A stretch of DNA of 51,753 nucleotides from Aeromonas allosaccharophila (GTDB lineage: Bacteria > Pseudomonadota > Gammaproteobacteria > Enterobacterales > Aeromonadaceae), in NCBI RefSeq assembly GCF_000819685.1, contig NZ_CDBR01000027.1:1-51753 (forward strand), read 5' to 3'. Made by a program: the position numbers and the translations under genes. Below, piece after piece: positions 7,896 to 16,475 of the stretch. The notes beneath the pieces are model-generated. The model saw only the letters and a program-made list of their open reading frames with translations. It did not search any database and was not told the origin of the DNA. Every line of letters begins with the position of its first letter. Position 1 is the stretch's first letter.

Positions 7896-8309
7896 ATGCA
7901 TATCAGGGATATTATGACGACCCGAGTCGCCACCGTTTCAATGGATGATCGACTCAGTGTCATCAAGGATATCTTCGAGCAGGCTCACTTTCGCCACCTG
8001 CTGGTGCTGGAGGAGGGCGAGCTGGTGGGGGTGATTTCGGATCGGGATCTGTTTCGCGCCATCAGCCCTTACCTCGACTCCGAAGCCGAGATGAACCGCG
8101 ATACCGAAACCCTCACCAAGCGGGCCCACCAGATCATGAGTCGTCAGCTCATCACCATCGCGTCTCATCTCACGGTGCGCGACGGCGTCAAACTGATGCT
8201 GGAGAAGGGGGTCTCCTGCCTGCCGGTACTGGAGAATGGCGCCCTGGTCGGCATCATCAGCTGGAAAGATTTTCTGAAAGTGGCGCTGGAGAGTGACGCG
8301 CTGGATTGA
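7896..8309 (+). CDS. CBS-domain pair protein
   Basis: This 137-residue cytosolic protein consists of one tandem CBS (Bateman) module. CBS1 covers about residues 1-60 (MHIRDIMTTRVATVSMDD, then GVISDRDLFR). CBS2 covers about 80-134 (QIMSRQLITIASHLTVRDG, then GIISWKDFL). Such modules bind adenosine nucleotides or related ligands; stand-alone versions are regulators whose partner is usually unknown. The start is set by GGAGG at 7887-7891. It is divergent from yheS. Confidence 0.88.
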   Translation: MHIRDIMTTRVATVSMDDRLSVIKDIFEQAHFRHLLVLEEGELVGVISDRDLFRAISPYLDSEAEMNRDTETLTKRAHQIMSRQLITIASHLTVRDGVKLMLEKGVSCLPVLENGALVGIISWKDFLKVALESDALD

Positions 8310-8351
8310 ACCTGCAGTTCATCGCCACCAGCTGACAGAGAACCAACATGC

Positions 8352-8385
8352 AGAGAGGGGAGCCAAGGCTCCCCTCTCTCTATTT
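8352..8385. terminator. Strong hairpin between convergent genes
   Basis: A perfect 13-bp stem AGAGAGGGGAGCC/GGCTCCCCTCTCT with a 2-nt loop is followed on the plus strand by CTATTTG. It lies between the CBS gene and the receiver-TPR gene. Confidence 0.7.
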
Positions 8386-8437
8386 GAACGCCACTGATAG
8401 AGCACCACGGACGCCGCCGGGTAGTGTGCTGTTTGGC

Positions 8438-10102
8438 TCACGACGACTCGGGTCGCCCCTCGATAAGGCAAGAGGGGCCACTGGCGGAGAGGTGCGGCTG
8501 CAGGTGGCTGCGGATCTCGTGCAGGGTGCGGTGGTACTGCTGGGCATGTTGATCGAGAAACGCGGGGCTGTGTTTGAGGCGCCGCTCCAGGGTATCGACC
8601 AGTAGTGCCACTCTGGGGGCGGCCATGCCCGCTGGCCAGCAGTGTTGCAGCAGCTCCAGCAGTTGCCAGGCATCGCCGGGCAGGGCGGGGAACTCCTCCA
8701 ACAGCTGCAAGCCCGCTTGCAGTGCGGTCTGATACTGGCTGGCCTGCATCGCCTTGTGGCGCAGCTGGCGCAGTTCGCTCAGGCGCTGCTCTCTCGCCGT
8801 CAGGCGCTGGCCCAGCTCGGTCACCAGATGGTGGAACTGCTGATGGGTGAGCGGGTGGGGCGCCACTCTGGCGCGGTAGTGGGTCAGCTGGGTCAGGTAG
8901 CGCCGGGCGTGGTGCGGCAACCCGCAGAACTGGCTGACCGCAAAGCCGAGCAGCAGGGCGAGGTGGTTGTCGTTCCCCTCGTCCGGCTGGTGGTGGGCAA
9001 TCAGGATCAACGCCTCGTCGAAGCGGTAATCCAGCCCCAGCATCAACGCCTGCAGCAGCTCATATTCGTGGGGGGCCAGCGTGGCGGTGCGTTTGAGGTG
9101 CTCCCACTCCTGTTGCAGGGAGCGGATCCGGTTGCTGGAGGGGGCGTGCCACAACACCGCCAGACTGGCATTGAGCATAAAGCTGTCGATGGCGAGCCGA
9201 GTACGCTGCTCGCTGAAGTGGCGCAGAGTCAGACTGTTGGCCTGCTCCAGCACCTTCTCCTCATCTTGCAGCACCAGCCCGAGCAGCATCGCCAGCTGAT
9301 GCCAGCGTGGTTGATGGGGGCGAAGCTGCTGCAGCTCCCCCATGGTTTCCCACGCCGCCAACCAATGCTGCTGGTGCAGTTGGCTGGCGAGTCGCAGCTC
9401 CAGCCGGGTGGCGGAGGGCAGCCTGGCCTGATGGCGCTGCAGGTCGGTCTGGGCGCTCTGCAACTTGCCGAGCCCCAGCATGGCGTAGAAGAACCCGGCC
9501 CTTGGCCAGCTCGCCTGATATTCGTTGGCACAGAGGGCGTAGTGCTGGGCGGTGGTGACCCGCTCGGCCGATTGCAGCAGCAGGTAGCCCTTGAGCCGAT
9601 CCAGCCAGGGGGTCAGCTCGCGATGCTCCCGCTGAAACAGCAGGTCTTCGCACAGGGCGGTAGCCAGTTGCCACTCCCGCAACAGAATGGGGGCGGCCAG
9701 GGTGCGAGTCAGGCTGCTTAATTTCACCAGCGGGCCGAGCACGGTGGCGAGCTGCCGGGTCATGAAGGGGAGCTGCAGATAGAGGGAGAAGTAGAGATCC
9801 GAGGGGAGAAACTCCTGCTCGTTCTGATCGGCATCGAGCAATAGCAAAACGCAACCGGGTTGCAGCAGGCCGAGAAAGTGAGCCTCGTGCAGCAGCCGGG
9901 CCCCTTCAAGGCCCTGTTGCTTGTCCTGCTGACAGATGATGGCGTCGAAGGGTTGCTGTTGCAGCAGCGTCAGCAGGCCACTGCGCTCCTGGTTCGGATG
10001 GCTGTGGTAGTGGATCCGGTCGGCGGGCACACCCTGTTCGGTCAGTTCCCGGGTGATGGCGCTACGGAGCAGGGCATCCTCTTCGAGCAGCAGTATCGTC
10101 AT
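8438..10102 (-). CDS. Receiver-like domain plus TPR-like helical repeats
   Basis: This 554-residue cytosolic protein has an N-terminal CheY-like fold (residues 1-120: MTILLLEEDALLRSAITREL; acidic pair E7/E8/D9). The rest is helical repeats with TPR-type spacing (for example FYAMLGLGKLQSAQTDLQRH, AAWETMGELQQLRPHQPRW). The receiver is degenerate: the expected phosphoacceptor position after FDAIIC is Gln58, and the conserved Lys before PF is missing (LYLQLPF). It is therefore probably not a phosphorylated switch. It may be a protein-protein adaptor related to the response-regulator/TPR proteins of Vibrio and Pseudomonas. No partner kinase is adjacent. Confidence 0.78.
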   Translation of the reverse strand: MTILLLEEDALLRSAITRELTEQGVPADRIHYHSHPNQERSGLLTLLQQQPFDAIICQQDKQQGLEGARLLHEAHFLGLLQPGCVLLLLDADQNEQEFLPSDLYFSLYLQLPFMTRQLATVLGPLVKLSSLTRTLAAPILLREWQLATALCEDLLFQREHRELTPWLDRLKGYLLLQSAERVTTAQHYALCANEYQASWPRAGFFYAMLGLGKLQSAQTDLQRHQARLPSATRLELRLASQLHQQHWLAAWETMGELQQLRPHQPRWHQLAMLLGLVLQDEEKVLEQANSLTLRHFSEQRTRLAIDSFMLNASLAVLWHAPSSNRIRSLQQEWEHLKRTATLAPHEYELLQALMLGLDYRFDEALILIAHHQPDEGNDNHLALLLGFAVSQFCGLPHHARRYLTQLTHYRARVAPHPLTHQQFHHLVTELGQRLTAREQRLSELRQLRHKAMQASQYQTALQAGLQLLEEFPALPGDAWQLLELLQHCWPAGMAAPRVALLVDTLERRLKHSPAFLDQHAQQYHRTLHEIRSHLQPHLSASGPSCLIEGRPESS

Positions 10103-10229
10103 GCACGCACTTCCTTTGAGCAGACCATTGAATGGATCATGGTAGAGCCAAGGCGCACATAGGCCCAGTTTTGGGCGAGTGAAAAGTTGACAGTAGTCAG
10201 CAGGGCAATAGATGGCGCATGATGGACAG

Positions 10230-10697
10230 TTATTGTACTGGTGCGCTGCTGGCCAGGAAGCTGCATTCGGTCTGCCGGATCAGGCGAGATCCATCCCCTC
10301 TCGTTCCCTGCCAGTTCAGATCGAGCTGTCCGAGGCGGCCCAGATGGCGCAGTTCAAATTCGTAGCGCTGGCAGAGGTTGTCCTGAGGCAGGGTCGCCAT
10401 GCTCGCTGGCAGTCGGTATTGATAGTGAAGGATCGGCCCATCCTCCAGCTTGCTGCTGACCGGCACCAGCCCCTCGGCTGTGGGCTGCGGGGCACCCAGA
10501 TAACGGCGCAAACTGAGCGGTGCATCGATCGCTTTTTGATAGTGCAGGCCGTTCATCGCCGCCAGCTCCTCTTCCAGCCGTTGCAACTCCCCTTCCAGCC
10601 CATTGAGCGCAGCCCCCAACTGCTGGTGAGTCGTTGACGAGGCGCAGCCACCCAGCAACAGGGTGGCAAGTAGCAGGGCGGCTCTCATGGGGGGCAT
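10230..10697 (-). CDS. Coiled-coil lipoprotein
   Basis: This is a 155-residue lipoprotein. Its signal MPPMRAALLLATLLLGGC has lipobox LGGC. Residues about 25-52 form a heptad-rich helix (LGAALNGLEGELQRLEEELA). A C-terminal beta-rich part follows with two cysteines. The start at 10697 is fixed by AAGGAG five nt upstream. No function is recognised. It lies downstream of the MocR-type regulator in the same direction, with a 54-nt gap. Confidence 0.7.
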   Translation of the reverse strand: MPPMRAALLLATLLLGGCASSTTHQQLGAALNGLEGELQRLEEELAAMNGLHYQKAIDAPLSLRRYLGAPQPTAEGLVPVSSKLEDGPILHYQYRLPASMATLPQDNLCQRYEFELRHLGRLGQLDLNWQGTRGDGSRLIRQTECSFLASSAPVQ

Positions 10698-10751
10698 GGC
10701 TTCTCCTTGGCAATGACGATAAAGAGTGACGGTCAACTCGGCTGGCCCTGA

Positions 10752-12143
10752 CTATAGCAGGGGGTTGCTGGGGGGCGTCCCCTGCAGCAGTTGCGCCAGT
10801 CGGGCCAGCCCTTCGCCGACCCGGGCGTCGGTGGCGGGTTGGCTCAGGCTCAGGCGCACCCCTTGCGGGGCGGCAAACTGGCCGGCGGCGAAGTGTTCCC
10901 CGCTCGCCACGCCGACGTCAAGGGCATCGGCGGCAGCGGCAAACTGCTGGCTGCGCCAGGGCTCCGGCAGCGGCAGCCAGGCGTGCATACTGCCCGGCTG
11001 CCAGCGGGCGGTCGGCAGCAGGTGGTGCAGCAGTTCTCCGCGGCGTTTGAGGATCTCCCGCTGCTGCGCGATGAGCGGCATGATCTGGCGCTGAGAGACC
11101 ATTTTGCAGGCCAGCTCGATCAATAGCGGGCTCACCATCCAGCTCGACAGCCGCATGGTCTGGGCGAAGGCGCTGCGCAGGGCGGGGGGCGTCAGCACAA
11201 AGCCGACCCGCAATCCGCCGCAGGCGATCTTGGCCAGACTGCCCAGATAGATGACCCGCTCCGGTGCCAGATTGACCAGTGGCTCCGGGTGGGGCTCCGG
11301 CAGCAGGCCGTTGACGTCATCCTCGATGATCAGCAGATCGTGGCGACGGGCGATTGCAATGATGGCCTCGCGCCGCGCCAGACTCATGATGGCGGTAGTG
11401 GGGTTTTGCAGGGTTGGGGTGAGGTAGAGCAGCTTGGCCCGGCGGGTGCGGCAGGCGGCGTCCAGCGCCTCGGGCTGCAGCCCCTCCTCATCCATCGCCA
11501 GCCCCACCACCTGATTCTTCAGCTGGCGAGCGTTGCCCAGCATACCGGGGTAGCTCAGCCCCTCGCACAGGATGGTCTCCCCCACGCAACCGGTCGCCAG
11601 CAGCGCCAGCATGATGCCGTGCTGGGCGCCATGGCTGAACAGCAGGCGATCCTCACTGCAGGCCACCCCTTGCTCCGTCAACCAGTCGACAAACTGTTGG
11701 CGCTGATCCGGCCGTCCCGCCTCCTTGTCGTAGCCGAGCAGGGCGTTGAGATCCCCGTCCGCCACTTCTCCCAGCATGGGGCGGATGATCGCCGCCCGAT
11801 CCAGCTGCACCGGCAGGTTCTGCCACAGCTCGATGCGATGCCCCTCCTCCTGGCGGATCACCCACTCACTGGCGGGATCCGTGTTTGCCCCGTTGACCCC
11901 GCGCGCCTTGACCCAGGTGCCGTGCCCCACCCGGGCGGCCAGCAGGCCGCGTCGCTCCGCCTCGCCGTAGGCGCGGGTGATGGTGCCGACGGTGACACCC
12001 AGTCGATCCGCCAGAGATCTGTGGGTGGGCAATCGGGTCTGCGGGGGCAGCTCGCCGCTTGCGATCCCCTGTTCGATCGCCTTGACCAGCTTGAGGTAGA
12101 GGGGGCCATCGAAGGCCGCCAGGTCGGGAGTCCAGATTGTCAT
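10752..12143 (-). CDS. MocR-type GntR/aminotransferase-fold transcription regulator
   Basis: The product has 463 residues. Residues 8-78 form a GntR winged helix-turn-helix (LYLKLVKAIEQGIASGELPP, TRLPTHRSLADRLGVTVGTI). Residues 105-455 form a fold-type I aminotransferase domain with the PLP lysine K305 in GSLAKIACGG, D275 in IIEDD, and N247-P248. MocR regulators sense amino acids or PLP-linked ligands. It is divergently transcribed from a LysE-family exporter with a perfect palindrome between the two, so it is the likely regulator of that exporter. A minus-strand promoter TTGTGA-N18-TATATT (about 12178-12207) fits the start at 12143. Confidence 0.92.
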   Translation of the reverse strand: MTIWTPDLAAFDGPLYLKLVKAIEQGIASGELPPQTRLPTHRSLADRLGVTVGTITRAYGEAERRGLLAARVGHGTWVKARGVNGANTDPASEWVIRQEEGHRIELWQNLPVQLDRAAIIRPMLGEVADGDLNALLGYDKEAGRPDQRQQFVDWLTEQGVACSEDRLLFSHGAQHGIMLALLATGCVGETILCEGLSYPGMLGNARQLKNQVVGLAMDEEGLQPEALDAACRTRRAKLLYLTPTLQNPTTAIMSLARREAIIAIARRHDLLIIEDDVNGLLPEPHPEPLVNLAPERVIYLGSLAKIACGGLRVGFVLTPPALRSAFAQTMRLSSWMVSPLLIELACKMVSQRQIMPLIAQQREILKRRGELLHHLLPTARWQPGSMHAWLPLPEPWRSQQFAAAADALDVGVASGEHFAAGQFAAPQGVRLSLSQPATDARVGEGLARLAQLLQGTPPSNPLL

Positions 12144-12218
12144 GGTGACAATAAATCCATTGATCCAAGTTTGTTCCCAATATAGCGTGAATTTCAGCCT
12201 ATTCACAATCAAATAGCA

Positions 12219-12240
12219 CACATTGTATCGATACAATGTG
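12219..12240. promoter_or_regulatory. Perfect 22-bp palindrome, likely operator of the MocR-type regulator
   Basis: The half-site CACATTGTATC is followed immediately by its exact reverse complement. It is centred 31 nt before the LysE start and about 87 nt before the regulator start. The TACAAT inside the right half could serve as a -10 element for the exporter, so binding there would block its transcription. Confidence 0.7.
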
Positions 12241-12259
12241 GCAAGTAAGGAGTCACAAT

Positions 12260-12856
12260 ATGACGATGGAGTGGTATGTCACCCTGTTCGGGTTTGCCGT
12301 GCTCACCTGCGGTACGCCGGGGCCCAACAACCTGATGCTGACGGCCTCCGGCGCCAACTTCGGGGTGCGCCGCACCCTGCCACATCTGCTCGGGGTGGGG
12401 GTGGGGCAGCCGGTGTTGCAGCTGGTTCTGGCGCTGGGGATCTACCCCCTGTTCGAGCGCTGGCCTTTGCTGCGGCTCGGTTTGCAGATCTTCGGCAGCC
12501 TCTACCTGCTGTGGCTGGCCTGGCGTATCGCGGTGGCCGGTGCCCCGGGGGATCCGGCCCGACGCGCCCGTCCGCTGACCATGCTGGAGGGGCTGGGCTT
12601 TCAGTTCCTGAACCCCAAGGCGTGGATGATGGGGATCTCCGCCATCAGTCTGTTCAGCCTGCCCGGCGCCAGTTACTGGCCGAGTCAGCTGGCGGTGATG
12701 ACAGTGTTTGTGCTGGTGGCGCTGCCGGTCTGCTTTGTCTGGGTGCTGTTCGGCCATCAGCTGAGCAACTGGATCAGCTCGGATCGGGGCTGGCGGCGGC
12801 TCAACGGCTCCCTCGGCCTGCTGACGGCGCTCTGCGTGGTGATGCTCTGGTATTGA
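12260..12856 (+). CDS. LysE family amino-acid exporter, copy 1
   Basis: This 198-residue inner-membrane protein has about six hydrophobic segments. The LysE/RhtB signature is GFAVLTCGTPGPNNLMLTAS (about residues 11-30), and the second conserved block is FLNPKAWMMGISA. Members export amino acids or their analogues by proton exchange. The start at 12260 has AAGGAG seven nt upstream. It is probably controlled by the adjacent MocR-type regulator through the palindrome at 12219-12240. It is a paralogue of the next gene (shared FALVTCGTPGPNN and LLNPKAWMMALSAIS). Confidence 0.9.
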   Translation: MTMEWYVTLFGFAVLTCGTPGPNNLMLTASGANFGVRRTLPHLLGVGVGQPVLQLVLALGIYPLFERWPLLRLGLQIFGSLYLLWLAWRIAVAGAPGDPARRARPLTMLEGLGFQFLNPKAWMMGISAISLFSLPGASYWPSQLAVMTVFVLVALPVCFVWVLFGHQLSNWISSDRGWRRLNGSLGLLTALCVVMLWY

Positions 12857-12980
12857 GCCGTGTTGCGCCGATGGGCGAGGGGCCGAGAAAGAGGCATTTC
12901 TGACTTGTCGCCACGGGGTCGGCTCTGCATATTAGAAGGCTTTCCCCATAACGGGGGCGTTGCATCGACAAGAGGTTGAG

Positions 12981-13571
12981 ATGGATCTGAACTGGTTACT
13001 GCCCCTGGCGGGGTTTGCCCTGGTTACCTGCGGCACGCCGGGGCCCAACAATATGCTGCTCACCAGTGCCGGGGCGGCGCAGGGTTTTCGCCGCACGATT
13101 CCCCTGCTGGTGGGGGTGGTGGGGGGGATCAATCTGATGATCCTCGCCACCGCGCTGGGGCTCGGCGTGGTGTTCGAGAAGGTGCCGCTGCTGCACGATG
13201 GCCTCAAGTTGATCGGCTCGGCCTATCTGCTCTGGCTGGCGTGGAAGGTGGCGACCGCCAGTGGCCCGGCCGAGGGCAACCGGCCGCTTATTCCCGCCCA
13301 TCAGGGGGCCATGCTGCAACTGCTCAACCCCAAGGCGTGGATGATGGCGCTCTCCGCCATCAGCGGTTTCACTCTGGCGGGGGAGGCTTACTGGCCCTCC
13401 GCGCTCTGGGTGCTGGTGATCTTCTTCATTACCGGCCTCTACACCGGGGCGTTCTGGGTGCTTTTTGGTGCCCAGGTGCGGCAAATCATTCGCACTGCCC
13501 GGGGTTGGCGGCGTTTCAATCTTGGCATGGGGCTGGCGACGGCTGCCTGTGTCGGGATGATCTGGATTTAG
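12981..13571 (+). CDS. LysE family amino-acid exporter, copy 2
   Basis: This is a 196-residue membrane protein with the same layout as the preceding exporter: the TCGTPGPNNMLLTSAGAAQG motif at about residues 13-32 and LNPKAWMMALSAISGF in the middle. The 124-nt gap from copy 1 could hold its own promoter, but no terminator separates them, so co-transcription is possible. The paralogues differ in loops, suggesting different substrates. Two stacked hairpins end the unit. Confidence 0.9.
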   Translation: MDLNWLLPLAGFALVTCGTPGPNNMLLTSAGAAQGFRRTIPLLVGVVGGINLMILATALGLGVVFEKVPLLHDGLKLIGSAYLLWLAWKVATASGPAEGNRPLIPAHQGAMLQLLNPKAWMMALSAISGFTLAGEAYWPSALWVLVIFFITGLYTGAFWVLFGAQVRQIIRTARGWRRFNLGMGLATAACVGMIWI

Positions 13572-13628
13572 CCCGGGGTTGACCCGGGCCTTTACCGGCT
13601 GTCTTGTTGGCCCCGCGGGGCCTTTTTT
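13571..13628 (+). terminator. Double hairpin terminator after the LysE pair
   Basis: The first stem is GCCCGGG/CCCGGGC (13571-13589). The second is GGCCCC-GC-GGGGCC followed by T6 (13609-13628). The second is a canonical intrinsic terminator. Confidence 0.82.
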
Positions 13629-13697
13629 ATCTCGCCCGCGTGACCTTGCCTGCAAGGTGGCGCGGTGCTGCCATCCCTTGGGATGAAAGGAGTTCCT

Positions 13698-14396
13698 ATG
13701 AAATGTATCGGTCTGCTGGGTGGCATGAGCTGGGAGTCCACCGTCAGTTACTATCAGGCGCTCAACCGCGGGGTGCGGGCACAGCTCGGCGGTTTGCACT
13801 CGGCGCGGGTGTTGCTCAACAGCGTCGACTTTGCCGCTATCGAGCGGCTGCAGCATGCCGGTGACTGGCCCGCCACCGCCCGTCTGCTGGCGGCGGAGGC
13901 GCGCAAGCTGCAGGATGGCGGCGCCGATTTCTTGCTGATCGGCACCAACACCATGCACAAGGTCGCCCCCGAGATTGAGACGGCCATCGATATCCCGCTG
14001 CTCCATATCGCCGATGCCACCGCGGCCAAATTGCAAGCTGACGGGGTAACCCGGGTCGGCCTGCTCGGCACCCGCTTCACCATGGAGCAGGATTTCTACA
14101 AGGGGCGCTTGCAGGAGCGATTCGGGTTGGCGGTGCTGGTGCCCGATGAGGCAGGACGGGATCGGGTGCACAGGATCATCTATGACGAGCTCTGTCTGGG
14201 CGAGATCCGCGCATCGTCGCGGGCCGAGTATCTGGCCATTATCGCGGGGCTGGCGGCCGCTGGCGCCGAGGCGGTGATCCTCGGCTGTACCGAGATTGCC
14301 CTGCTGGTGGGCGATGCCCGCGCGGCGGTGCCGCTCTACGACACCACCGCCATCCATGCGGAGGCGGCAGTCGCGCTGGCATTGGCATCCGATTAA
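13698..14396 (+). CDS. ygeA: Broad-specificity amino-acid racemase YgeA (Asp/Glu racemase family)
   Basis: The product has 232 residues and starts MKCIGLLGGMSWESTVSYYQ. The N-terminal catalytic position is Thr83 (GTNTMHK) instead of Cys, and the C-terminal one is Cys197 (GCTEI). This Thr/Cys pair is the arrangement described for E. coli YgeA, a PLP-independent racemase acting on several amino acids, so the Thr is not a defect. The start is set by AAAGGAG eight nt upstream. Its position next to two amino-acid exporters suggests that D-amino acids may be made for release; this is inference. Confidence 0.9.
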   Translation: MKCIGLLGGMSWESTVSYYQALNRGVRAQLGGLHSARVLLNSVDFAAIERLQHAGDWPATARLLAAEARKLQDGGADFLLIGTNTMHKVAPEIETAIDIPLLHIADATAAKLQADGVTRVGLLGTRFTMEQDFYKGRLQERFGLAVLVPDEAGRDRVHRIIYDELCLGEIRASSRAEYLAIIAGLAAAGAEAVILGCTEIALLVGDARAAVPLYDTTAIHAEAAVALALASD

Positions 14397-14526
14397 TAAA
14401 CTGGTCAGATCTCACTATTCTTGCTTGTCACATACCCCTTGCCATAAAAGCGTGTAAAATTGCGCCCTGAATTTTCCCCAGCCAACGCGGGTTGGCTGCG
14501 GTTCCCTAGCATGCAAGGCTGACATT

Positions 14527-15633
14527 GTGACTGAAGTAGATAGATTCGCGGATATCCGTCCCTACCGCGATGAAGAAGTGCCGGCAGCCATCGAACGGCT
14601 GATCCAGGATGATGAATTTATCGGCGCCATCGCCAAGTATCGTTTCGGTTCCCTGATGAACTGGTTTGGCTGGGCCATTCGCCCGCTGATCCGCCTGTTC
14701 CTGCGTCGCAAGTGGTCAAAGGTGACCACAGTGCATCAGGTCCAGATGGGGGTCACCCGCTATATGTCCCGCATGATCGCCACTTCCACCAAGGGGGTGA
14801 CCTTCTCCGGGATTGAGCATCTCAAGAAAGAGCAGGGCTATCTGTTTGTCTCCAACCACAGGGACATCGCCATGGATCCGGCGTTCGTCAACTGGGGGCT
14901 GCACAGCCATGGCTTCGATACCGTGCGCATCGCCATCGGCGACAACCTGCTGCGCAAACCCTGTGCCACCGAGCTGATGAAACTCAACAAGAGCTTTATC
15001 GTCAAACGCTCCGCCAAGGGGCCGCGGGAGATGATGAAGGTGCTGGGCGAACTGTCGGCCTATATCGGCAACTCGGTTCACGAAGGGCACTCCATCTGGA
15101 TCGCCCAGAAGGAAGGGCGCGCCAAGAATGGCGATGACAAGACCGATCCCGCCATCCTCAAGATGTTCTACGTCGACGGCAAGAAGCAGAAGATCGACTT
15201 CGTCGACTACATGCGCAGCCTCAATATCGTGCCGGTCAGCATCAGCTATGAGCTGGACCCGACCGACAAGGCGAAGGCGCGCGAGCTTTACGAGAAGTCG
15301 GTCAACGGCAGCTACGAGAAGGGCGAGTTCGAGGATATCGAGAGCATCGTCGCCGGTATTGTTGGCCAGAAGGGGCGGGTACATGTCTCCTTCGGCGCCC
15401 CCATCACCGAAGGGTTCAGCGATCCGGACGAACTGGCCGCGCTGATCGACAAGGCGATCTGGAGCAGCTATCGCCTCTTCCCCAGCAACTATCTGGCGGC
15501 AGATGTCTCCGGCAAGGCCAATACCATCGAACAGGCCGCCTTCCTGACCCGTCAGTCAGAGGTCCCGGAAGAGCACAAGGCGATCTGGCGTGCGATGTAC
15601 GCCAAACCGGTGGAAAACGCCGAAAAGGCTTGA
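14527..15633 (+). CDS. PlsC-like glycerolipid acyltransferase
   Basis: The product has 368 residues with GTG start 14527. The acyltransferase motif NHRDIAMD (about residues 117-124, the H-x4-D catalytic dyad) is followed by IVKRSAKGPREMM and by WIAQKEGRAK, which matches the third conserved block (E-G-R) of the glycerol-3-phosphate/1-acylglycerol-3-phosphate acyltransferase superfamily. A hydrophobic, basic patch near residues 42-62 (MNWFGWAIRPLIRLFLRRKW) suggests peripheral membrane attachment. The exact acceptor is unknown. The gene is monocistronic, with a terminator right after it. Confidence 0.8.
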   Translation: MTEVDRFADIRPYRDEEVPAAIERLIQDDEFIGAIAKYRFGSLMNWFGWAIRPLIRLFLRRKWSKVTTVHQVQMGVTRYMSRMIATSTKGVTFSGIEHLKKEQGYLFVSNHRDIAMDPAFVNWGLHSHGFDTVRIAIGDNLLRKPCATELMKLNKSFIVKRSAKGPREMMKVLGELSAYIGNSVHEGHSIWIAQKEGRAKNGDDKTDPAILKMFYVDGKKQKIDFVDYMRSLNIVPVSISYELDPTDKAKARELYEKSVNGSYEKGEFEDIESIVAGIVGQKGRVHVSFGAPITEGFSDPDELAALIDKAIWSSYRLFPSNYLAADVSGKANTIEQAAFLTRQSEVPEEHKAIWRAMYAKPVENAEKA

Positions 15634-15661
15634 ATGAAGCCGGTTGTTAAACGGTTTTGCG

Positions 15662-15691
15662 AAAAAAACGGGCGCTGATGCGCCCGTTTTT
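15662..15691 (+). terminator. Rho-independent terminator
   Basis: The stem is AAACGGGCGC/GCGCCCGTTT with a TGAT loop, ending in T5. It lies 29 nt after the acyltransferase stop. Confidence 0.9.
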
Positions 15692-15776
15692 GCGTCTGGT
15701 CAAAGTCGAGGATGAAAGGGTGGTGAATAATATGGTTTCAGCTGGTACGATCACCATGAAAATGGGATTATGCCTC

Positions 15777-15896
15777 TTGGCAAGGTGCGTACCAGTGTGT
15801 AACAGTGCCCCCATAGCAGAACATGAGCAAACGCTCTAAACTGCTTTGCACGGATTGCAGACGGCATTATTGAAGGACCTGTCACAGGTCCTTTTT
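15777..15896 (+). ncRNA. Candidate short transcript (sRNA or sORF mRNA)
   Basis: A promoter-like TTGGCA (15777-15782), a 17-nt spacer and TAACAG (15800-15805, preceded by TGTG) lead to a transcript of about 85 nt ending at the strong terminator 15873-15896 (stem AAGGACCTG/CAGGTCCTT, then T run). The preceding gene already has its own terminator, and the next gene starts 50 nt later. A 16-codon frame inside (15823-15873, MSKRSKLLCTDCRRHY) ends exactly at the terminator stem but lacks a clear Shine-Dalgarno. Confidence 0.4.
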
Positions 15897-15947
15897 CATT
15901 GGCTGGCAAAGATGCCGCCCAGATATACCTAACAGGAAACAGACGCC

Positions 15948-16418
15948 ATGATCACCGGTAGCCTGAACACCCTGCAGCGGACGCCGCTGCCCGCCCCGCT
16001 GGCCCGTATCATGGCCGAGGTGGTGAAGAGCGTGGCTCACTGGGGTGACGCGCCGCTCGGCAAGACCGAGATCGATGGCCTGAACCTGTTCTGTCTGGTG
16101 AGCGAGGATCTGACCGAGCCAGCCGCGGATCGCCGTGGCGAATTCCATCAGCAGTATCTCGATATCCAGCTGCTGCTGCGCGGTGAAGAGTGGATAGGTG
16201 TGGGCCCCCACGACTACGTGAGCGACGGCGCCGACCATCCCCATCCCGACCTCTGGTTTGTCGATGACGAGCAGACCAGCTATCTGGCGCTGCAACCGGG
16301 GGATTTCGCCATCTTCTGGCCGGGGGAACTGCACCGTCCGCTCTGCACCTTCAACCAGCCCGCCAAGGTGAAGAAGCTGGTGGTCAAGGTACACCGGGAT
16401 CTGCTGGCCAGCTGCTAA
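15948..16418 (+). CDS. YhcH/YjgK/YiaL family protein
   Basis: The product is 156 residues, the family length, and starts MITGSLNTL. Metal-site type residues are visible in GEFHQQYLDIQLLLRGEEWIG (about 64-84) and in FWPGELHRPL (His near 130). The family has a cupin-like beta fold. Some members act on sugar acids (N-acetylneuraminate or N-glycolyl forms) or modulate biofilm; the substrate here is unknown. An AGGAAAC Shine-Dalgarno supports the start. Confidence 0.88.
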   Translation: MITGSLNTLQRTPLPAPLARIMAEVVKSVAHWGDAPLGKTEIDGLNLFCLVSEDLTEPAADRRGEFHQQYLDIQLLLRGEEWIGVGPHDYVSDGADHPHPDLWFVDDEQTSYLALQPGDFAIFWPGELHRPLCTFNQPAKVKKLVVKVHRDLLASC

Positions 16419-16475
16419 GCGCTATCCTTGGGTGTCAGAGACCCGATCACAGCAGGGCCGCTTGCCCCGTCATGC

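Noticed and set aside
8642..9721. 359-codon plus-strand frame opposite the receiver-TPR gene
   Set aside because: Gln/Leu-rich mirror of TPR-like helices, with no start signal.
13929..13953. Loss of the catalytic Cys in the racemase as evidence of inactivation
   Set aside because: Thr83 with Cys197 is the known arrangement of E. coli YgeA, so the substitution is normal for this subgroup.
12996..14357. 453-codon minus-strand frame opposite LysE copy 2 and ygeA
   Set aside because: Low-complexity His/Arg/Gln-rich mirror frame without any family feature.
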